Shown: positions 56,912 to 64,000 of the stretch, in pieces
How the letters are laid out: each line of letters begins with the position of its first letter
How positions within the stretch are numbered: position 1 is the stretch's first letter
Source of the DNA: Galeruca laticollis
Taxonomy: Eukaryota > Arthropoda > Insecta > Coleoptera > Chrysomelidae
DNA: 64,000 bases
Reading direction: 5' to 3'
Assembly: GCA_963921935.1 (NCBI GenBank)
Contig: OY998175.1
Coordinates: 293,144,246-293,208,245 of the forward strand
Position numbers and translations under genes: made by a program
The notes under the pieces: model-generated
Told to the model about the DNA's origin: nothing
The model's database searches: none
What the model saw: only the letters and a program-made list of their open reading frames with translations

Positions 56912-58261
56912 ATGGAGGATTTATCACCATCTAAGAGACCTAAAGTTGGCCCATTGTCGCTGAACGAAAAAAATCTGATATTAAATTGCTATTCCTCGTT
57001 GAAGAACGAAGAAATTAGAAGAAAAATCATGAATTTGACAGGAAGTGTTGATCAAACTGTGGAGATTACTGCAACAATGATGGGTGTTTCAAAAATAACA
57101 ATTTATAATTTAATGAAGGAGAAAAAAATGGAAACATCACAGCCCCAGCAAAGTCCCCAGGCCGACCCAAACTTGAAATGGATGGCGACTTGAAGAATGG
57201 AATAAGGCGTAAGGTGCATGCTTTTTTCTTTAGAAAAGAGATCCCAACTCTCTCCAAAATTATGGCTTCGGTTCAAGAAGATTAAGATTTTCCGAAAATG
57301 TCTCGAAGTACATTATGGAAAATTTTGAAGGAACTTGGATTTGAATATAAAAAAAATTATCGGAACGCAATGTTGATTGATAGAGACGACATTGTCATTT
57401 GGAGGAGGAGTTATTTGCGCAATATTCGGAAAGCAAGACTAGATCAAAAACGAATTTATTATTTGGATGAGACTTGGTTAAATGAAGGTCATACTGTTTC
57501 AATGTTTTGGCAATACACGAATGTCAAAAGTCGGAGGCAGGCAGCTCTTGAAGGGTAGTCAACAGGCCTCAATCCACCAACAGGAAAAGGACTCATCATT
57601 ACTCATATCGGAAGTGCCGAAGGTTTTGTTAAAGGTGGATTGTTGTGCTTTGAGTCGAAGCAAACCGGAGATTATCATGAAGATGGATGGAGACGTTTTC
57701 GAAGAATATTTCTCACAAATGTTAGATCTAATTCCAACGGGCTCAGTCATTGTTATGGATAACGCAAGTTATTACTCCAGGTTAGTGGAGAAATTACCTT
57801 CAACTGCATGGCGTAAACAAGATATCCACGATTGGCTAACCTCGAAAAATATTGAATGCCCAGATAACCCGCTGAAAAATGAGCTCTTGCAACTGGCCAA
57901 TTCACATAAACACAAATATAGTAGATACGTTGTAGATCAAATGGCATCAGCGCGTGGTATAACGGTGCTGAGGCTTCCTCCTTATCACTGTCAACTCAAT
58001 CCCATAGAATTAATATGGGCCCAAGTGAAAGGGGAAGTTTCAAGAAAGAATACGACATTCAAAATGAGTGACGTAAAAGTTTTATTCGAAGACGCGTTAG
58101 GTAACGTAACCAAAGAAAATTGGAAGAAATGTGTTGAACACGTGATACAAGAAGAACTAAATATGTGGGAAATGGATCATATAAGTGAACACATGATTGA
58201 ACCATTTATAATCAATGTTAATAATGGAAGCTCAACAGAATCGTCTGATTCTGATATATAG
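56912..58261 (+). pseudogene. DD82E transposase copy 2, several disabling lesions
   Basis: Start MEDLSPSKRPKVGPLSLNEK. Relative to copy 1: a 1-bp loss in the A-run near 57122 shifts the frame at EKKMETSQ. A Ser codon TCA is TAA at about 57285. A Trp codon TGG is TAG at 57556-57558 (LEG stop). Six bases (two Arg codons) are missing near 57590, and two bases are lost near 57680. All three acidic residues survive in their frames: YYLDETWLNEGH, VIVMDNASYYS and LNPIELIWAQVK, again with 82 residues between the last two. It is inactive, by lesions different from those in copy 1. Confidence 0.93.
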
Positions 58262-59036
58262 ACTAGTTTTTGTGATAGTTATTACTATTATTTGTTAGAC
58301 TTTTTTTTTATAAATATTACATTAATTCGTACTTTATTCCTGCATTTTTCTGTTTTCCTCTCCTATTGTAAACGGTATATTAGTAGTAAAAGTGATACCT
58401 ACTGCAAAAAAATTTGCTATTTTCTATATAATATTTTATGTTTATTGTTTATTCATAGGAACACAAAAAAATGTGTTTTTATTGAATCGATATTGTGAAC
58501 TCTTTTGAATAGTTTTCGTAATTATAATAGTGCCTTCATATTCATATACCAAGTTTGTTTTGTCCTGATTGCACGCCTCTGAGGATTAAATTGTTTATTT
58601 GTTCATTCAAATACAATAGAGCGACCCTTTCAATACAATAGGCGACCCAACCGAATACAGAGTTACGGGGTGTCTACCTGAAATTCGTAACAAATGAGAA
58701 ATTTTAGTACAAAATTAGATAAACTTCGGAGATATTTTATTATACACCCTGTATCGGTTTTGCATACCTAATGAGCTTTTATTACTCCATGCCTTTTAAA
58801 AACGGAGTATAACTATCTCCAATATTTTTCTCAGTAATTATTGAATCTGTAATTATTCATGGAGATAATATTTGTCAAAGAAAGGAGATACTTGTTATTG
58901 CAATAAAACAATATGAATTTCACGAACAAGAACTTTATTTTGTTGCTAAATATTATAATTTCAAAATAATTGACAATATTCTAGGAGCTACCTTAAAGTG
59001 CCAAAAAATAATGAAAATGAAAAAATGGTTTTTCAA

Positions 59037-61017
59037 CTATTTATGTAACAAATTATCATAAAATGTCCAATAATTTTTATGAAGCTTAGTTTTTATTTCC
59101 TGTAGATGGGTGTACTTTTTCTGGGTAATTGGAAGTTTTCCAGTATGTAGTTTTTGAAATTCTTCAATTTTCTTGATTGCTTTTTTGGGAAGCTGTGGTA
59201 AACACAACTTCAAATGGATTGGGATTTGTTCCGCTGTGATTCGGTGATAGTCATTAGGAATTGAAATGTTTTTTCTCGATGGTTGCGTGTACGCTATCAC
59301 ATTCCATATTGGTATGGCCTTTTATCAAGAATTTTTGAATAATCTTGACATTATACTGATAGGAAAGTGAAAGTAAAGCGTTCGCTAAAACCGCATTTCG
59401 ATTTTGGTTGATGCAACCATCAGAGAAAACTATGATCGGTTTTTGTTGGTTCATATTATTTTCTAAATATTTCCTTTTAAAAAATCCACCAATATAAAGA
59501 CGCAAATGTCGAAGGCTGAAGATCGGTATCAGTTTCGTCAAACCAATAACAAACAGCTTCCTTGGTTTTTAGATCAAAAACGGTATAATTATGAATGCAA
59601 AGCTTAGTTTTGAAGTAAAGTGAGCTAGCTTGTAAACATGGACAAGTGACATTCATCAAATTTGGCGTGCTCTTTATCATTGTTTTTTTCTTCTTGGGCT
59701 CTCTGCTTTTCATTTCTATGCTTCTCCCACACACTTTTGTCCAAATTCCCAGCTTGATACTCCACACATAAATCGCACTGATCTTTTCTATGTTTTTGAT
59801 TTTCACATATTTCATGAGCGTGTTTCTTGATAGTGCCTGCTTTTGAGAATTTTTACAATGTTCCAGATATAATTTAAACAGATCTGCAAAACTTGTGAAA
59901 ATTTGCTCTAAGTACAGCTTCTTGGTGCCCTTTCGACAGTAGTGACTTGGTAACTTGGGAAGCTTGTCTAGAAATGTTATCAGAAACTGAATTGAGTCTT
60001 AATTTTAACAACGAGGTTGGCTGGATCTACTGGGTGCAGGTGTGTCATACGCGGAATTTTTAACCCAGTTTTGGACTGTCCACTCTTTAAGGCCCAGGGT
60101 GCTTTAAAACATTTTTTTGTAAACAGGAACATGTTGTTTGCTTTCTATGTTCAATTTATAAAACAGTGAACTGGATCTCCTCGAAGATTCATTGGATGTC
60201 CTTTTTCTCTCAGTTTCTTTCCTGTAAACTAAATTTAAGACATACACTCTTTTAGGCTCCCAGCTATTTAATTTTCCCCAGAAATTTCTAAAAATCTGCT
60301 GCCTCTGTATTTCACTCAAGTCCAGACAAAATCTTTTTTTGAGATAGGCACATAGGTCCCATTACTCTGGCATTTCTTTCCGTATCGTGGAATGTTAGTT
60401 TTTGGTTTTTTGGCCTTCGGTAGCCTAAATAGGTTTCTCCTAAAAGTCGCCGCTTTTGACGTAACTTCCGTTTTGTTCCTCGGCCACCATCAGATTGTTA
60501 TTCCGATTCTTCGCTGATTGAATTGTTATCTTGTTCGCTAGTTCCATTGTTATTTTCTTCACTTGTATAGTCACGTAGATTGGATTCTTCACTATCAACA
60601 CTACTATTTTCTTCCTCACTTTCTGGTTGGTAAATGTCCACTAACTATGATCTATAATCTATAATGTTGTTCCTCAATGCCTCTTTTAATTTCCTCGTCA
60701 TCTGTTTTTGCTTGGTTATTTTCTTCTTCAAATACTTCAAGGCATTCAAACTCATTCATCTCCTCAATTTCTTGCTGGTGAACTAATTCTTGACCTACAT
60801 CTAAAACGTAGGCATTGGTTGTCACAGTTGGTAATAATTCAGTTTCAACATCATTTGAAGAGCAAATTATGTCAAAATCAGGATGTATATTATTATTTGC
60901 ATTAATGCTGATAGTTACAATTTTGGGAGAGACATTTTCTTTTTCTAGAACATCAAGAAAAACAAACTCGGAATTTTCTAAGACATCTTCAAAATTTTTA
61001 ACTGTCATAGGTGTCAA
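59037..61017 (-). pseudogene. QNRN-motif repeat-family protein (DUF7869-like), fragmented
   Basis: Minus strand, in order. An acidic N-terminus (61017-60652). A basic segment (about 60470-60340: GETYLGYRRPKNQKL). LSEIQRQQIFRNFWGKLNSW, VLNLVYRKETERKRTSNESS (60319-60104). VCYWFDETDTDLQPSTFASL (59600-59540). Then the core motif IIVFSDGCINQNRNAVLANA, VKIIQKFLIKGHTNMECDSV, HATIEKK (59450-59255). The tail is HYRIT-like with KYTHLQEIKTKLH (59037-59300). This order matches a repetitive protein family in arthropod genomes containing a SD.C..QNRN motif. Its biochemical role is not established to my knowledge; the spaced acidic residues and copy number suggest a transposase-like protein. Multiple frameshifts. 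Confidence 0.55.
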
Positions 61018-61022
61018 AAGCT

Positions 61023-61391
61023 GGTGTAGCTTATACCATTAACAACGTATCGCTTAACAATTTAACAGTGTTACTTATCCCATTTTGCCTTTCAACCATC
61101 ATCGCGTCGTTACTATACAGGATGTACCAAAAAGGTAGGTCATACATTGAACCACATATTCCAGGCTCAAAAATAACTCAATTGCCTTAATGCAAATGTA
61201 CTCACAAAATTAGTTACAGCCCTTGGAAAATAAAAAACGAAAATCGATGTTATTTATACCAATGAATAAAGTGTCTCTCATATCATTCAACAAGGTGTAG
61301 CTTATACCATTAACAAAGTGTTGCTTAACAATTTAACAGTGTTGCTTATCCCATTTTGCCTTTCAACCATCATCGCGTCGTTACTATACAG
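61023..61391. repeat. 98-bp direct repeat flanking a transposon-end-like block
   Basis: GGTGTAGCTTATACCATTAA to TTACTATACAG occurs at 61023-61120 and again at 61294-61391, about 95% identical. Between them (61121-61265) lies GTACCAAAAAGGTAGGTCAT, the same block that forms the long inverted repeats of the element at 62262-63207. Confidence 0.8.
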
Positions 61392-62261
61392 AGTATTTAA
61401 CTATATCATTTTTTATAATGAAACAGCAAAATGCGGCAAGTCATCAATCACTATTATTTATATCTCGAAGGACCAGCAGCCTATTCGCTGCAAATAATTA
61501 CTTGTAACTTTGTGGGAATCGGATGGTGTGTTAAATAAAACTCGTTGAACACTTGCACTTTACGTATATTAAAAAAATAAGTTACATTTTGTTCACTTTG
61601 CGGAACAATTAAGACTATCACGAACTGTTGACGGTAAGATGTATTATTTTATCACTTTATTATATTGATGAATGGTTGTAAACTAAATGTTATACCGGTA
61701 AAACGCCGGTCGGCTATTATAAGGAGAGTACCAATTTGTACGAAGGATGACTGATTAGTTGTGAAGTTATGCTGAGAAGTCACTGAGAAGTGGTGAAAAT
61801 TTGGGTCTTATTCGTATTTATGTGTTGGTAGCGAAGTGGAAAATCATGTGATATATCGGGGAACATCGACCAATGGGAGGTGAGAGTTTAAAATGTAACG
61901 GTCAAAAACAGCTAGTGAAAGATGCACACTGGGGTCGGTTATTCTTGCATTAAAAAAGTGGTGTTTGTTAGTTTGTTACAGATAAGAGAATTTTGACGAT
62001 AGTTTTTATGAAGCGATAAGGTTTAACTGATATGGAATGCTTTGAAGTTTTGAGTGGAAGTGATTTTAAGGCAATAATTATTTGTATTTTTTATATGAAA
62101 GGGACGTTAAAATGGATTTATGCGTATTTAAATAATTATTTGAATAGTTGAGAAGAATGCTATTTTATTTATGATGTATGTGGGATATATAAATTATGAT
62201 ATACAGGGAGGAGATAAAGTAAAGATTAGAGGAAGAATTTGAGTGTTAAGTCAAATTCGTA
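61392..62261. other. spacer without gene
   Basis: AT-rich with no coding domain. TACCGGTAAAACGCCGGTCGG near 61694 contains a short palindrome only. Confidence 0.5.
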
Positions 62262-62538
62262 CACAAGGTGTAACAAAAAAGTAGGTCATACATTGAACCA
62301 CATATTCCAGGCTCAAAAATAACTCAATTGCCTTAATCCAAATGTGCACACAAAATAAGTTACAGCTCTTGGAAAGTACAAAACAAAAATCGATGTTTTT
62401 CAACCTACCGACTATAACCTCTCCTCTCTCGCATATCCCACTGGTTTATACCGGTAGTGTCAGACTCCTACTGACTAAAGAACCCCCTCCCCTTTTTTTC
62501 TATCTGCTCTCTACCCTGGAACCGCTTGTCGTATATCT

Positions 62539-62815
62539 TCAGGAGAGAAGTACATTGATCACTTTATGGTCGGCTTGTCTTTCTTCTAGCTCATTTTGAT
62601 GCATCACTCTTTTTATGAAGGTATGTACTCTATTCCAAGTCTCTCTTTCACTCATCATAGTCTCCACTAAATTTTGCAGATTAAGGTTGTCCCATATATG
62701 CTGCGCCAACTGGTCCCTTTGCTCTTCCCATCTATCACATTCAAAAATTGTATGTGCCGCTGTTTCTACTGCTTTACAGTACAAACACAAGTCATGCTCT
62801 GTTTTCCCAATTAAG
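62539..62815 (-). pseudogene. R1-type LINE C-terminal fragment
   Basis: The minus strand encodes DLCLYCKAVETAAHTIFECD, then RWEEQRDQLAQHIWDNLNLQ, NLVETMMSERETWNRVHTF. A CX2CX7HX4C knuckle followed by RWEE.R..L and ENLV..M....E.W is the end of R1-clade reverse transcriptases. Confidence 0.7.
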
Positions 62816-62825
62816 CCATCAGTAA

Positions 62826-62938
62826 AGTGTACGAAGGATTATTGAGAGGAAGATTGAAAAAAGTGTTAGAAGTTACTGGAGGTCTCTCAGAGTGCCAATA
62901 CGGATTCAGAAAGGAAAAATCAACGATACAGGGTACCC
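62826..62938 (+). pseudogene. R1-type LINE reverse-transcriptase fragment
   Basis: The plus strand encodes KVYEGLLRGRLKKVLEVTGG then LSECQYGFRKEKSTIQG. This is the RT stretch of R1-clade elements around QYGFR.GRSTI. It lies head-on to the preceding C-terminal fragment, so the two pieces were rearranged. Confidence 0.7.
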
Positions 62939-63207
62939 CCTAAATTTTTTATGGACTGTACAGATTTCGTGGTTTTATGTGAAAAAGATGTCTTACGATA
63001 AGAAAGCCGTATATCCATTTTCATTACAAAATGTTAAACAGTTTATTAAATATTGGAAAAAATCGATTTTCCTTTTGTACTTTCCAAGGGCTGTAACTTT
63101 TTTTGTATGCACATTTGCATTAAGGTAAGTTATATTCAATCGAGTTATTTTTGACCCCAGAATATGTGGTTCTATTTATGACCTACCTATTTGGTAGACC
63201 CAGTATT

Positions 63208-64000
63208 ATAATAGCTTCGCATTAATCCGATTTGCCATATCTCAGAAATTATTTTCCTTTGTGTGAGTACGTTACTCAAGATTTAATAAAAAATAGAATA
63301 ATAATCTACTTATTATTTGTTTATAGTCTTGTTTTAATCAATTTAGGACAAGAATGTAATTTGAGATAAGAAGTAATCACATATAAACAAGCAAAAAAAG
63401 AACAGATGACGGGATTTCGGACATTCAGTCTTTTCAAGATTTGCGACAATAACAAAGTTCAAAAGTAACGCAAAGGTTATCTACACTTGTTATTATTATT
63501 ATTAATAATACCACAGGGCATTTTTTCGAAGCAATAATATAACGAGAAAAACCTACAAACCCTCACAGTGCTCGTTATAGGTATGCGGGTTGTCTCACGT
63601 GGTACAACCCGTGCTCGCCAGTCGACTAGCTTCGAGTCGAAGAAGGGGTGGATTCTTCAAAAAAATTATTGAGTATACATAAAGGGCGCCAGAGAAGTTT
63701 TGGCAAGCACCCAAGACTTCCTAAGTTAGCCCACAACTCCTCAGTGGGTTAACAACACTCACTACACACTCCAAAGGTTAAACTGATAGGTAAATTATCA
63801 TAAATAAATAAAAGTCAGCAAATACACCCTGATTGAAATTTTAATTAATCTTGGTGGACCAAAGGTCTCTTTTCAAAATATATGATACAATATCATTACC
63901 AAAAGAAAAATATTATAAAAAAAAAATCGTCTGAGCTCAGCTGAAGGCTGTAATCTCAGGGTGCAGTAGAGCTGAGGGCCCCAAACTACACCGATGTCTC
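63208..64000. other. window end: no gene, three short hairpins
   Basis: CGGGTTGT (63586) pairs with ACAACCCG (63604) around a 10-base loop. CGACT (63623) pairs with AGTCG (63635). CTCAGCT (63936) pairs with AGCTGAG (63970). No tRNA-type box or coding frame is convincing. Confidence 0.4.

Larger units (their letters stand above)
56118..58809 (+). mobile_element. DD82E element, copy 2 (inverted relative to copy 1)
   Basis: Ends identical to copy 1 (TACTCCGTTTTTAAAAGG and its inverse), inserted at TA (56116-56117 and 58810-58811). It is 2,692 bp. The size difference from copy 1 is mostly a longer (TA)n tract at about 56444-56517. The untranslated flanks match copy 1 almost base for base. Confidence 0.93.
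62262..63207. mobile_element. element with ~150-bp inverted terminal repeats
   Basis: The left arm (62262-62405) contains GTAGGTCATACATTGAACC, CACATATTCCAGGCTC, AAAAATAACTC and GTTACAGCTCTTGGAAAGTA. The right arm (about 63045-63207) is its inverse (TACTTTCCAAGGGCTGTAAC, AGTTATTTTTGACC, ATATGTGGTTC, ATGACCTACC). The interior holds R1-like LINE fragments, so it is either a foldback-type element that captured them or two facing solo ends. Confidence 0.65.

Noticed and set aside
29099..58809. Mirror-like order of elements (DD82E minus, Penelope minus, HINE plus; then HINE minus, Penelope plus, DD82E plus), suggesting a 30-kb inverted duplication
   Set aside because: Each copy has its own host sequence and its own target duplication, and the sequence between them (hAT, LINEs, MULE) is not mirrored. 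Independent insertions explain it better.
63580..63645. tRNA or SINE promoter
   Set aside because: There are two hairpins but no A/B box arrangement and no acceptor stem.

Overview
The window reads as AT-rich nuclear DNA from an arthropod, most likely an insect. The grounds are spliced transposase genes, insect-type transposon families (hAT, PIF/Harbinger, MULE, IS630-Tc1-mariner, Penelope, RTE and RNase-H-bearing LINEs, Ty3/gypsy, Helentron-like repeats), (TA)n microsatellites and no bacterial operon structure. I cannot place it to species. No ordinary cellular gene is convincingly present. Nearly everything recognisable is a transposable element or its debris, and the long spaces between are AT-rich sequence in which I see no gene.

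Layout. 1-8.8 kb: decayed RTE-type LINEs on the minus strand, then anonymous DNA with weak duplications. 9.4-12.1 kb: a hAT element with an exact 8-bp target duplication. 13.1-14.1 kb: first copy of a Helentron-like repeat (HINE) carrying ~173-bp tandem units. 14.5-15.6 kb: Ty3/gypsy gag-protease remnant. 16.48-24.83 kb: a PIF/Harbinger element (TTA duplication) whose transposase and MADF genes are interlocked on opposite strands. A 3-kb LINE, a hAT with a second hAT inside it, and a MITE have been inserted into it. 26.74-32.96 kb: a hAT (ZMYM1/DUF4371 type) disrupted by a DD82E mariner-like element. 33.1-39.7 kb: RTE, Penelope and two RNase-H LINE remnants, one split by an apparently complete MULE. 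41.2-42.0 kb: decayed C2H2 zinc-finger array. 42.3-44.6 kb: a spliced DDE-transposase gene split by a second HINE. 45.3-46.7 kb: an uninterrupted DD82E transposase. 47.1-48.9 kb: hAT remnant. 49.6-52.4 kb: two more HINE copies. 52.6-54.9 kb: a hAT (GTF2I-repeat-like) split by a Penelope-like element with inverted arms. 56.1-58.8 kb: second DD82E element, nearly identical to the first but inverted. 59.0-61.0 kb: remnant of a QNRN-motif repeat gene family. 61.0-63.2 kb: long-TIR repeat and R1-type LINE fragments.

How the parts relate. Several insertions can be proven from the sequence because the interrupted protein reads on perfectly across the empty site: LINE in Harbinger, MULE in LINE, DD82E in hAT, HINE in the spliced transposase, and Penelope in hAT. 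This gives a relative chronology. Only two coding regions look capable of making a full transposase: the MULE (466 aa with FLYWCH finger) and the 458-aa DD82E protein. The most unusual items are the HINE family with internal satellites, the interlocked Harbinger gene pair, the three DD82E transposases (one with its catalytic Glu codon turned into a stop), and the MULE whose ends carry five copies of one short motif.
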